This document shows, in pieces, positions 26,601-38,600 of a DNA stretch of 64,000 bases. Within the stretch, counting starts at the first letter, position 1. Each line of letters starts with the position of its first letter. The notes under the pieces were generated by a model, which made no database searches, had not been told where the DNA came from, and was given only the letters and a program-made list of their open reading frames with translations. Source of the DNA: Heterotrichella gracilis (lineage: Eukaryota > Sar > Xanthophyceae > Tribonematales > Xanthonemataceae); the NCBI GenBank assembly GCA_032358255.1, contig JAULBX010026385.1, positions 8,128 through 72,127 on the forward strand, read 5' to 3'. The position numbers and the translations under genes are program-made.

Positions 26601-26752
26601 AGCCCCCCCTGGGCCAGTTGAACCGCATATATACATGCTTTCTAACCTACTCTAGGCTGGCAATCTAGACCGTGCAGACACCAGTCCATACCTGCGGCAA
26701 GGCAGATGAGGGCGGCCAGCGCCACAGCCGCCAGTGCTTTGCGAGCCATCAT
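23615..26752 (-). CDS. secreted Ser/Gly-rich protein with Cys-containing C-terminal domain, function unknown
   Basis: Six exons join in phase to 327 aa: 26752-26692, 26016-25841, 25358-25253, 25042-24669, 24259-24099, 23720-23615. The start shows a clear signal peptide, two Met then ARKALAAVALAALICLAAG. A Thr/Ala/Ser-rich region follows (exons 2-3). Exon 4 encodes a long Ser/Gly linker interrupted by GGKSSG units, then a Lys/Val-rich basic stretch with PKPKEVKKVVV. Exons 5-6 encode a compact C-terminal domain of about 90 residues with CDGAVNDLCC, PVCNV and a final KCFCDFS. The composition resembles algal cell-wall or extracellular-matrix proteins with a disordered, possibly glycosylated stalk, but I do not recognise the C-terminal domain. 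The even Cys pattern suggests disulphides in the secretory pathway. A noncoding 5' exon is predicted at about 27600-27504. Confidence 0.78.
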
Positions 26753-27503
26753 GGTGGTGGTGGATTAGATTGAGAGCGCCTGCGAGAACAAATTGGCATT
26801 CAGTGGCAATGTGCACAATACTGAAGAAAATGGTGTGCATCCCAAGTCCATGCAAGAGATTGCATTCGCTGCAAAGGTGGAACTTCCAGGCACTGTGCCA
26901 CAGTGGCACGATGACTGCACACAGGAGGAATTGGTACATGCACTGGCAGGGAGTGGATGGTGCACGCTGGTCAAAGGAATCGACTTCGCAGCATGCTAAA
27001 ACCCAGGCTACTCGCGGAACCAGTTGCGTGCCGCATGCTTGCGGTAACTAATGGACTGAGTATGCCAGCTGACAGACCTGTGCGGAATCCTGAATGACTC
27101 GTGCATCGCATGGAGCAGGACTAACAGGCTGGAAGCGGTACACAATGAGGCCCTATCAAATGAGGCTACCTGAGCGTGCAGGTCAAAGGTTTGACGACCA
27201 AACAGCGACCCTGCTAGCCATTGACTGTGAACGAACGCACTGCGCAAGTTGCCATGCCAAGTACTGGGTGCAGAGCAATTGGGCGTGGGACACAACACCC
27301 CGTACTGCGTGCAGCTAACGCTGGCAGAAATGGCAAGTACAACGCCGGGTGAACTAAGGCCTTGTCAAATCGGATGAATTGCAACGACTGCAAAGCTAGC
27401 ACTTTCAGGAACAGGGACAGACACTTCAAGGGTTGCGACTAGGGGCTACCACTCTGAACATTCTAGACTGCAGGTGTAAAGCTGGCAAGGGACCATGGCT
27501 TAC

Positions 27504-27610
27504 CGTTGAACACAGTGGCTTCAGATGTGCACAGTCGCCCGGGCCCCTGAGGTTGCAAGAAGACACAAGCAACACGCAAACTTTGAGACTCGGCAACAAT
27601 GGCAGAATAC
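27504..27610 (-). other. putative 5'UTR exon of the secreted-protein gene
   Basis: Downstream of a TATA box on the minus strand the sequence ends at a good donor, TTCAACG followed by GTAAGCC (exon end 27504). A matching acceptor CTCGCAG lies 27 bases upstream of the start codon at 26752 (exon resumes at 26779). This implies a 5'UTR intron of about 724 bases. The transcription start itself is inferred from the TATA position. Confidence 0.5.
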
Positions 27611-27632
27611 CTTCAGCGTTGAAGTGCACCCG

Positions 27633-27640
27633 CTTATATA
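27633..27640 (-). promoter_or_regulatory. TATA box TATATAAG
   Basis: On the minus strand TATATAAG lies about 25-35 bases before the presumed start of the 5'UTR exon, in a local GC-rich setting, and is oriented toward the secreted-protein gene. Confidence 0.55.
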
Positions 27641-30459
27641 CACTTTGCTGCAGAGCTGTGCCGCACCTGGGCCAGGCAACTCTGTCTCACTGGACTCCCT
27701 TGCGAGTCCGACCGGCGGGCAAGCGGCTCCCCCAGCAGGCCACAAATCTCAACAGACGGGCAGCAAAGCTTCTAGAACATGAGCGGCTAACGGGTCAGCG
27801 GGTTGTCAAGTCAGACCTTTGAAAGCTTACCTTTTGGATTGACGTGATTCTGACCCGCTGCTGCAAAGCTGGCTGCTGCCCCCATCAGTCCAACGTTGGC
27901 TGGGACATGGGAAAAGATGCTTGGCGCAGCTTGGCGATCACCGCCGCCAGTCAGGCAGGGCGTGCTGCGTCAACACCGCTGGCAGCCAACACCAAGAGGT
28001 TGGTGCACTTGTGGTGACGCAGCCCTCACAAGGGCCAACGTCATGGGCACCTGCACACAGGGCAGCCGCTGGCGTGGAACACCTGCCTACTATTCATTAC
28101 ATGGCGTGAAGGTGCACATGGGCCCATGCCAGTCAGATGACATTGCACGTGATCCCATGAACAATGCCAGTGGATTGTTTGGTCCTACCAATACAGGATT
28201 TGAGGGTCCGCTGCCTTCTCATCTAGGAAGTCTCACATCTGGATCAGCCGTTGCAAAATATTGTACTTTTTAAATCCAAATGATTTCCACTTTTGTATGG
28301 CAGACTGCCCTGGGCCAAATGAATTGGTGGTGCTGAATCTCTGGCGAGGATGGGTGTTTTGCTCAGAGTCAGACTGGATATTGCTGGGTGCTTACATGTA
28401 CAACTGCAAGCCTCAGCTGGCCTGATACCAAGTTCAAAACCAGGGTTCTCCTAGCCTGGGTTTACGTGTCAACTACTAGTTGCTAATGGCTAGTGAACCA
28501 CTGGCGATTATCACGATGAAGATTGCGCATGAAGATTGCGCATCGCCAATCACTGCATGGAATTGGTACAATGACAGTGTTGATAACCTGAAGTGAGGGC
28601 ATGCTTGGGTTAGCCTCAGGCTAGTAGGCGCTAGGCTAGCCTACACCGTACTGCTGAGCCTCACAACTCACTGCAAAGTGAGTCACTCTCAGAGCGGCCA
28701 GTGGCCAGCTCATGAGGGTAATGGCAGTGGCCGCCAGCTGCACATACCATGGCAGTAGTCATAATGGCACAGTGACTGCCATATGATGCCGTGCCATGCC
28801 GGTGGCGCAGGACAATGCCAAACCCTTTGGAACATTGCCAAACCCTGCATGGCATGCTGACAATCCAGTGGCTGTTCTAAGGCCTCATAACTTATGATGA
28901 TCAATTATACATCTTATGACATAAATATGAGTGGCACAACAGGATGTCACCTGGCATCTCCTGAAATGCGCATTCAAAAGTAACCTGCTTTGTGTTACAT
29001 GGCTCATCCAAAGGCATGAAGGATCTTCCAACTGGCTGTCAAATTTACCGGCAAAGGTTGCGCAGTTGCTTATCTGGCGTGGTAGGTGTAAACGGGAGAA
29101 TCCGCCGCGTGCCATGGCACCTTGCGGGGACGCTGAGATGCATGATGCTGGAGCATGCCACGAGTCTCGCAATCTTACGTGAACATGCATGCGCGCTGTA
29201 AAGGACAGCCACATGGCGCCCAATGTCCATGCTGTCACTTAGCCTACTGTCATGATGCATCTGCGCTGGGCATGCATGGAGTCATTGTCAATCAGTATGT
29301 ATTCACAACCAAACAGGAGCTTTGCCTCAACATACAGTGAGGGGGCGACAGTCTACTGTCATGACGCATCTGCGCTGGGCATGCATGGAGTCAAGTGACA
29401 GTCTACTGTCTTGATGCATCTGCGCTTGGCATGCATGGAAGCAGTGTCAATCAGTATGCATTCACAACCAAACAGGAGCTTAACTTTGCCTCAACATACA
29501 GGGAGAGCGCAACACATCCAGCGGCTGAGTGCAGCATGACTCGTGAGCCAACGGCACTTGGGGCATTACTGCCGCAGCGCTGCCCTGCCTAAGATACAAT
29601 GCTGGCTGGCCTGCCAACGTCACAGCCTGATTGGCAGTCTAGGGTGGAAAATGAATGCGGCATGATAGCAGCTGCCAGCACGCCCGGCTGGGCCTGTCAC
29701 AGGACAGCAGCCAGGGTGTATGGGACCGATGAGGGTCAGGCAAACGTTGAATTGCCATGCGCATGACCAGACCCTGATGGCAACACATGTCACACACAGA
29801 GTTTCCATTGTTGTGCCGCATGCGCTCATGCGCTGCACAGGCCGCCTCATCAGCGGCTGATGAGCATCTTTAACTAGCTCAGCCGATGATCAGATATGAA
29901 TGCCTGCGAGCACGTGATGCTGCCAGATAGCTTGACAATGTCATCATGAGCCAGACCTTGCGGGGTGCGCAATGCTTGCGACACGGCAGTATTTTGATCA
30001 ATGGAGAATTAAACACATGTTTTACATTTGAATAGACTGGAAAGTCTGCAATAATTTATTGCATTGTGATAAATCCAACCTCTGCATCAGAATCCTGGTT
30101 CTGAGTGTCCCACGTGGTCAAGTGTACAGGTCGCTGTATGAAAATCCCCAACAGATCACATGTCCAAAAATGGCCTGGTGTGACCCAATGGCATGTTGAA
30201 CATCAATGTATATACACAAGTTGAACACTTGAAAAGGTCACTGCAACATGCCCACACAGCACTACACAAACGGAACAATCGCGCCATTGAATATGGGCGA
30301 ATTCCCAGTGGCATTGCCAGCACCAGGAACTGTTAATAGCGCTGCAGTAAACCCCCGCTATTGCACTAATCAAATAATCAGCATTGGTCCAATACAGCCT
30401 GCTGAGGATCCGATCCAGGCCTGGCAAAGCACTGGTAGATCATCCCCAATCGTGCAGCA
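27641..30459. other. gene-poor intergenic region
   Basis: About 2.8 kb without a supportable gene. It contains the tandem repeat at 29228-29505 and a short 15-bp direct repeat near 28517-28546 (GATGAAGATTGCGCAT twice). Short open frames on both strands lack recognisable motifs. The right end is the 3' flank of EB1. Confidence 0.45.
29243..29505 (+). repeat. tandem repeat, about 105-bp unit with one truncated copy
   Basis: The motif beginning CTACTGTCATGATGCATCTG and continuing CGCTGGGCATGCATGGA occurs three times (about 29243, 29349, 29402). The first and third copies also share TCAATCAGTATG and ACAACCAAACAGGAGCTT through CTCAACATACAG. The middle copy stops after about 53 bases. Confidence 0.85.
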
Positions 30460-31820
30460 TCACTCGTTTCCATTGATTGAGTTGTACTGTGTCATTGCCT
30501 CGGACATATGCTCCTTGGCTTCCGCAGCATCGGCTGCATACAGGATTTTCTCCACAGTGTTGACAATCTGCAAAGGTAGCAGCGTTTGGTCAGTTAGAAT
30601 CCCTGCAATCCAGCAATCCAGAAGGCCAAGGCCATCAAAAGCTGTGGTTAGACTAGTTGCAGCCACGAGCCTGGACAGCTGAGCATGCAGATTTCAAACT
30701 CCGTCCTTGCCAATGCTTACCGGGATTGCTTGCAGCTCAGGCGTCTGGCAGAGGATTTCAATGTCTCGCAGCTTATCAAAGTAGAAGTCCCGTTCCCGCT
30801 CCACGGTGTCGATTTTCAGCTTCAGCTCAGTGACCTGTTCCAGTACAGTGTAATATAACTACCAAGGACAAACACGCAAAAGGTTGCACCAAAAAAAGGC
30901 AATTGTTATCAACATTGTGTAACATACAAGTCATGTGGAAGTCCAGTGGTGGATACCTGTTCGGTCAGCTCCCGAATGGCTGACAAGTGTGCGTTTGTCT
31001 CCTCACTGCTTGAAGACCTTGCTGCTGCGGCAGACTCATGTGACCTTCCGGAGACACGCACCGCTGGCACCTTGGGGGGCCCCTTGGGGGTCACAGGGAG
31101 GCTGGTGGACGCTTTCTTTGATGGCGCTGCTGCGTACCCGCCACTGCCGCTGCTGCGTATGGATATGCTCTTGTTGTCTCCAGTTTTGGACTGTGCTCTC
31201 CTGCCCGGGCCATCGTAGTCTGTGATTGGCTCGCCGCCTGTCTGGGAGTTGAAGTAGGCAAAGAGCCATTGCATGAACTCTATGCTGTCCACTGCTTTGC
31301 CCCGTATCAAGCGGCTCACGTCGACCGGCTGTGAAACACCACAGGGGACTTGGATCAAGCTTCCCTTGAGACCAACGACTTAACAACGTGAATAAAGCAG
31401 CACTTCAGCGCACCTTGTCAATACCATTCTTTGTGAATACGGCTTGCAAGACCTTGTAGTTGTTGATGGACTCATATTCGTTCTTCCCGTTGAAGTCCAC
31501 CTGCACACAAGCAAATCCTATTCAGCAAGATGACAGGCAAATAACAAATGCCAAGCTTTGTGTTTGCTGACCTTGGATAGCGGGACTGAGCCTGGGTGAA
31601 GTGCGTCCAACATCTGACAAGCCACAGCCCCTGTGCATGTCTGTCCAACACAGACATAAAGACATCAGTTGACTTTTTTTTAGCATTGCGCGGCAGGTTT
31701 TTAAACAACAAGGATGACAGCAGTCACCTGCTCGATTTTGGTCAAGTTCATGCCCAGTGTGGAGTTGATCCAGTTCAGCAAATCGTTCTTTCCAACAAAA
31801 TAAGCCCCTTGGCCACTCAT
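30460..31820 (-). CDS. EB1: microtubule plus-end tracking protein EB1 (MAPRE family)
   Basis: EB1 proteins autonomously track growing microtubule plus ends and recruit other factors. Six exons join in phase to 280 aa: 31820-31728, 31640-31572, 31500-31414, 31328-30957, 30834-30721, 30567-30460. The N-terminal calponin-homology domain is complete: AYFVGKNDLLNWINSTLGMN, GAVACQMLDALHPGSVPL, NGKNEYESINNYKVLQAVF, and RLIRGKAVDSIEFMQWLFAY. A Ser/Pro/Lys-rich linker follows. The coiled-coil EB homology segment includes TVERERDFYFDKLRDIEILC. The C-terminus ends NSINGNE and lacks the EEY/F tail that binds CAP-Gly proteins in animals, as in several plant EB1 proteins. Its start codon is 825 bases from that of divergent FANCI. 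Confidence 0.94.
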
Positions 31821-32645
31821 CTTGTCAACCTGAGCACCAAACACAACTGGTTTGAACACTCTCCCTATATGCATGCATACTGCCGAGACGCGGGAGTGTT
31901 GCCCAACAAGACGAAAAGCAAACGCGAGTTCTTGCTACTGTCACCTGTTGAAGCTTGTCTGCTGTCAGAGTGCAGGGAAGGGAAGCTCGGTATCCCTTGC
32001 ACCAATCACGTTGTGCCAGGATACGGTGCGAGGATGGTGGGGTGGGAGGATACTCAAACCCGTGATTTGAGATGCAAGCGGAGAGTGGAAACAAAGAACG
32101 TATCGGTCCTATCTGCTGCTGTGACTGAAGGTGAACGGTGTTGACAACAGGGAATGCTAGTCGGCTCCTTTTCGACACCACTTGGCCAACACAATCCAAC
32201 CAAGGTATGACACAGCGGGTGTGTCGTAGCTCTGCTACATTCAGTCTATGCGTTTGTGGACTCATACACCGTTCACATACACCGTTACAAGTGTGCTTCC
32301 CATCAACCAGGCATCGAGGTCAAACAGGGAAAAGAAATTTGTTTTTTTATATAAAATAGGGAAAATACCCGGAAATACAAGTCTGTTTTTTCGACCATGC
32401 ATGCAACGAAGACTTGATGTCAACAGCTTATTTTTGGGATAGTGGGCAGTGGGTACAGTGTTTCGGGCCTTAAACACCCAGAGCTAAGGTTGCCTTTAGT
32501 GCGTATTACACCATTAATTCAGAGGTTACCGTTTGCACCCCTTGAGTTTGACTTGGCAGGGTCTTGTGCACCCTCCCATCTTGACATAGACGCTATGGCC
32601 GATACATAGCCCTTGCCTTTTCCACTGCCCACGCAACTGGGTCAT
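31821..32645. promoter_or_regulatory. divergent promoter region, EB1 / FANCI
   Basis: 825 bases between divergent start codons. An A/T-rich stretch TTTTTTTATATAAAATAGGG at about 32342-32361 could serve as a core promoter element for FANCI. No coding exon is supported. Confidence 0.4.
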
Positions 32646-35600
32646 ATGGAGTTCAGCAACCGCATCATAGAAGCCGCCAAGGCCTCTGCTGGCGAAGCAG
32701 GGGACAAGCAGGGCAAACTGCAGAAGAAACGGGAGGCTCGAAAACTGGTGCTGAGCGAAAGCTTGCAGGAGGTGTTGCACTGGATTGACAGCTTGAAGGA
32801 GCAAACCCAACTTCAGGTGGGTCCGTGTCAGTTGCATCCCACTGAGAAGGCCTGAGCAAAATACCAGTGGTACGATTTGGGCATCCCTGTGACACCCAAC
32901 ACCTGCCATTTTATGGACCTTCTTGCTCCCTACCACAACGTGCAGGACTACTTGAGGTCCATTCTCATAAGCCTGCGGCCCTTGCCCTCCGATGAAGCAG
33001 AGGATGCAAAGAAGAGTGCCTCAGTCCGATTGCATGTAGTGAGAGCAGCCTTGCAGGCATTGGCCACCAGCACGGATGAGAAACAAGTGAGGCGGTGTAT
33101 CTCCAGCCTAGCTCTTGAAATGGATATACTCACATCAGAAGAGCTTGTGGAGGTAGGCAGCTGCTGCAGCCAAGGAATTTCCTGTTCCAAGCTGCATAGC
33201 ATGCATATCATGCCTCACAGGTGCAAGGCCATTGCGATTGTGTCATGCCATAACATGGCGTCAGCAGGGGTGTCAGACTATGATAGGATTCAATTCAGGG
33301 TTTGCCACTGTTAGCAGAATAGCCCGCAGTTCTCTTGGGCACCATCAGCTGCATGACGTTTCCTTCTCCGGCACTAGGTCTGCGGCACAGTGTAGCAGGA
33401 ACCCTCTGAATCCTTTGGAACAAGGTAGCAAGAGTTTAGTTTTGTGATTGGGACACATATGTGCTCATTGGGTGGTGCAGGTTGCAGAGCAAGTGCTGGC
33501 GCTGTTTGAAGACACAAACGGTGCAAACGCCCTCCATCTTGAAATATTGTCTCAGGTTCTTCAGCTCCTGACTGCTGGAACACCCGTGGTCAGTGTTCCC
33601 AATGGTGAGGGCTCCAACATACACAAACAAATCATTTTTGTGGCCTCTCTTATCACAATGCTTGTAAACATCATTGGGCAATAGTAGGTTCCATCATCCC
33701 CAATTCTCTGGGGGCTCATGGCACTGCATGCAAAGCATCGCATCCCGCAGATTAATGCCATTCAACAAATCTCAATAACTTTTGGTTGGCTGATTTTCTT
33801 GAAGGAAATCGTGCTGGCTTGCCAAGGTTCACGTGCAAATGCCCATGTGCAGGTGAGCCCGAACCTGCCACCCAGCCAGGCGACCCCGACTCTGTCACAA
33901 CCATCAGCACAGCAGAGTTTGTTACCTACGCAATTCGGAAACTGCTCAAAAGACCTTGGCCAAGTTCCCAGGTTCCGACGATAGCAAAAGCATTGGTGGA
34001 TGCTCCACTGTACGTGTTTCGCGCGCTCTCAAGGGTTGTGCTATAAATTAATTGCTCCCTGTCACCCTATTATTTAGCTTATTCATTTGTTTAAAATTTA
34101 TGCTGCTGAGATCCTTTTTTTTTTTTGTTGAATGTATATGCTCTGTGTGTAGGGCACAAGAAAGCAGCACAGCCGTTGTGGAGAAGGTGGTGGGGTGCTG
34201 CAGAGATGCGAACTTGCAGGACCTACCAGCACTGGTGCACATATTGCTGCAGCTCTCCACAAAGTTCCGCACGCACGTCACAGTTTTGCCTGAGCTACTG
34301 TCCCTGTTCAGCAAACTTGAACGCCAAACGGCACAGAAAGGGGAGGGGCAGCAAAGGCAGCTTCGTGACGTGGAAGGAACTGTCCTGCTGGAGGTTGAGA
34401 TTGCGATGAAGCACAGTCTGGAGCTGGGTCAGGTGAAGCATGCATAGTTTTTGTGCAATTGCGGCCTGCCATGCGCCATATTCTTTCTCGTCCTGGGCAC
34501 TCCCTGGTCACTCAGATCCCCATGCACTTCTTCCCTGTTGGAGATCCAATAACTGACAATGAATGCAGGCCTGGATTGCACTTATGAAGAAGGAGGTTCA
34601 ACCAGTCACCCCCTTCATGGTTGCACTGCTGCTGACAATGGTAGGGTCACATCACAAGCCAAGCATGTTCACCATGTGCATACCCCCGGCAAGTAGTTGG
34701 CCTGAAGACTCAACTTTGTGCAGGGGGGCGTGCAGAGGCTCAACAAGGAACCCATCACTTTTGTGCACCAGGTGAGCCTGGGCACACAGCTTGCATGTAC
34801 CCATCTTCATTTTGCTCATTGTCTTGAGCATTACCAGTTCACAATTGGGACAGCAGGCAGCTGAACAAATCCCAGTAACTACCAATGACATGCTGGAGAT
34901 GTGCATTGCAGAGGCTTGTGCTTCCAGCATACGCACTGGATCGACAGCATGCCGGGTTTTCGTGGCTGGGGACTCTGGGGCATGCCGTGATTTCAAGTCT
35001 TCTGCAACCGAGTGGCAACAAGGTTGAACAGGCTATACTAGACGTAGCTCAGAACTGCGCCTCAGGATGGGATGTTTTGTTGACTCCACTGGTAGAGCTG
35101 GCGCAAAGGCTCATGGCAAGCAGTGCAGGAGGAAAGTCTGCGGACTTTATGGCAGCACTTATGCCAGGTAAGAGGAGATGCGCCTGGGCACTAAGTATTA
35201 ATCCTAGACTATTTATAACCCTGAATCCTAGACTAGGCAACACCTCTGTAACTGAAGTGCCATTGTTGCTGAGCTGACTAAATTCCCATCACTTAAGCTA
35301 GGGTTAATTCTGTACCCTAGATTACCACACGCTAGGCTGTGGGAACTAGGAAATGACTGCTGAGCCCATATGAAGGGCCTCAAAACGCCTCTCAAATGTT
35401 GCCATTGCACTGACATGTTTGCTCTCTGCAGCCGATGCGGAATATGCTACAGCTCTTTCAGCACAATCTAGGGCAATCGCACTGGGCATTAAGATACTGG
35501 AGCAGGTTTTCGGGCAGCGCAGTGCACAGGGTGAAGTTATCCGGTGAGTTGGCATGTGGTGTACACTGGTATGCGTTGAACCGAGAATGCAGCTGGGGAC

Positions 35601-38600
35601 ATTACTACCAACCCCCTTGCACTGGTGATTCCAGGCTTCCTGTAGCCTCACCACAGCCTGCATGTTTGATAGTTTTGAGTGCAGCAGGTTCAATTTAGCA
35701 AAGTGTATTTCAATCAACATGTATAAAAGGCATGCATTCCACTTTGGATCACTTCCCCTTCATTCACCCTGTGCACTTGCGCTGCAGCGTGATTCAAAGT
35801 GGAATCAGCAATGCTACAGAAATGCAGGCACTGCCGTACATCACCCTTCTGGCACGGATTGTGGACAAGCACATTGGTCCAGTTCAACTCCATGTTGACC
35901 AATTGAAGGTGAAACTTGCAGCTGTGCTGCTCGTGCTGTATGCAAGCGCATCCGCTGTGCAGTGCATCTCGAGTGTTCAAATGCGGTCACGGTTTATTAC
36001 TGCGCCCCAGCAGCTAAACATTCCTGATCTCATGTGCTCAGGATTGTGCAGCCATGATACCGAACCTTGGGCACAATGGCGCACTGGCTCTGCTGATTGC
36101 CATAAGGCCGCTGTGGAGGGCCAGGCCTGCTGTCAGGGATTATGTCATCATGGTGCTGAGGAAAACAATGTTCACCAGGTACAGAACTCTTGCATGTGTA
36201 GTACCGGTATATGTGATTAGATACAAGTGCCATCCTGCGCTGGTACACAATTTAGAGAGTTTTTGCAGTTGTTGCCCATCACATAACTGGAAGAGGTCTG
36301 ACAAGTTTTTCTGCTGCAATGTTCACCAGGGATGTGGAGGCCCGTATTGCAGCTGTGAATGGATTCATGCTGCTGGTCTTGGAGGAGCTTTGCTACCCCA
36401 CTGCGGCAGCGTCATCTGGTGGTGCTTCATGCAGTCAGGTACATCCATGCACCTTTGCATGGGCTGGCAGGATTATTGCTGTTTGAGTGCATGGCGGATG
36501 CACATTTTCTCTCACTCATCAGTATCGATGCATGCAAGGGATAAAAAGAAAATGGCTCTTTTGCCAAAGATGGAAGTAACCATGAACACTGCGGTCTGTA
36601 GGCATCACTCAGCCAGTTGTCGTCGCTGTCTGGCGGAAGCTGCTCTGGCACCATGCTCCACGAGCTGATGTCTTTCCTACGAAAATGCCTCAACCAGGAG
36701 TGCCAGGTGCGTCTCAATGTGTATCATACAATCGAACATACGGACTGCAGTACTGCTCGTGAGTTTCAAATAACATGTCGTTCTCTTGCTTCCAATATTG
36801 CCGTGGAATGTGATGAGAAGGCTTCAATGCCGGTAGGCCAATTGTTTGATGATGGCACTGCTTCAACTTTAGTCCACACGCTTACCCCACGCACAGGTCA
36901 GGAGGGCCCTGTATGAAGGCCTGTCGGCAGTGCTGGCTCAAGATCCGTCTTCCACTGAGCTTGTGCTGGACTGCCTGCTGCCGCACATGCAACGCTACTA
37001 CAGGGCTGGCCAGAATGCTGGCCCTCCTTTGGACATCGACAGATGTGCCACCATACAGGTACTGCCCAGGCAGCAGCACATATATGGGTTATTTACGATA
37101 AAGTGCGGAAATTGCATCTCGCATAATTCGCTTTAAAAAAATACCCCTAATGCCTACGTAGCTCAGGCAAACCATTCAAGCCACCAGGTGATCCCTAGGG
37201 TTCCATCAATGTGGCTGGATGCAATGACACCAGCTTAATGTGCACACGATGATGCACAATGGTTTCAATGTTGCCTGCAGGCTGGCACTCTGAAGGTGCA
37301 CGAGCCGCTGCCAGGCCTGTTGTCATGCATCCGAAGCATGACCGTAACGTCAGGCAGAATGACTTCATCAACGGCAGAATTTACCGAGTTCACTGACATG
37401 GATGATGGAGAATCTACTGGCGCACTGCAGGTAGTACAAGACATTTACATTGCTTTGGGTGACTTAGCTGTATTGGCACCTGTGCAGAGATGGTTTACTG
37501 TAAGTAGTGCCAGGACAGGGCTAGCTGGCTGACTACTAATTTGACTCTGTTGCTGAAACGCATGTAGTGGAACTAACCAACCTGTCTTGCGCCTTGTTAT
37601 CTTATGCTGTTGTTCGGTCAAGACCTTGCTTGATGGATCTCCGGTGTGTGGTTTTCTGCATCAGGTGATGGAGCAGTGTTTCACTTCCCTCCGCTCCCGG
37701 CTGGTGCACTGTGCACTTGAGGACTTCCAGTTTGACAAATCCACTGATTTTTCTGCTGCAACCCTGGAGGTAATATCACTAATGGGGTCAAGGCTACATT
37801 ACTCTGCATGCTCAAAAACGGACGCTGTTGTGCATTCCCCTGTGGTTATGGAGACACGTGTTGCGTACAGGGCCAAATGAATCAAGCCATTGCAGATGTC
37901 CTGCTGGGGTCCATCGAGGTCCTTGTGGAGCAGATAGTGGCCGAGTCCACAGGCAAGTGGTTTCATTCCCCATGACATAGTATTATTTGAAACACAGTCC
38001 CTCTTGCTCACTGCATGCAATGCTGCACGCGCTGTGTCAGCTGGACATTGAGACATCTGACCTGTGGGTTTCGCAGTGGCGGACGGTGTTGTGGATGCAA
38101 AAGGGACAGGGGAGCAATTGCAGGCATTGTTCCGCCTCCATGAGCGCCTGTCAGGTTTCCTTCGTGATGGACGCACACCGAAAGCAAAGCCTGGATCCAC
38201 CCAACAGGTAAACATTTTCTACTGTCACATGTGGTCATTCAGTAGAACCTTGCACAGATTGACGCCAGGGATGGAATTGGATTACATCAGTATCTGGAAT
38301 ATGCAGCACAAGTAGTTTGTGTGGTATCCTTTTGGGTCCTTCTCCATGGTCATATGTTCCTTACCACGTGATACCACATCCGCAATCCACTGCTTACAAG
38401 CTCACACTGTATCACACAGACACAAGCTGGCAAGAAACGTGGACGCCCTGGTAAAGCAGGGCCATCGGTGGCGGCCAGTGATGGCCCTGCTGCTGTGGAT
38501 AAACGTGTCCCTGCGCTATCGGCAGCATGCATGGCAAAGCTGCTCAATGCAATCGTAGAAGATGGCCTAGTGCGACCAGAGGTCAGTTGCAGCATCTCTG

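Noticed and set aside
28147-28152. CACGTG G-box-like motif
   Set aside because: The sequence there reads GCACGTGAT, a lone hexamer in a gene-poor region with no gene to assign it to.
27896-28273. 125-aa open frame on the plus strand
   Set aside because: No motif, no matching splice sites and no similarity to anything recognised.
29243-29505. CRISPR-like array
   Set aside because: Units are contiguous tandem copies without spacers, in a eukaryotic genome.
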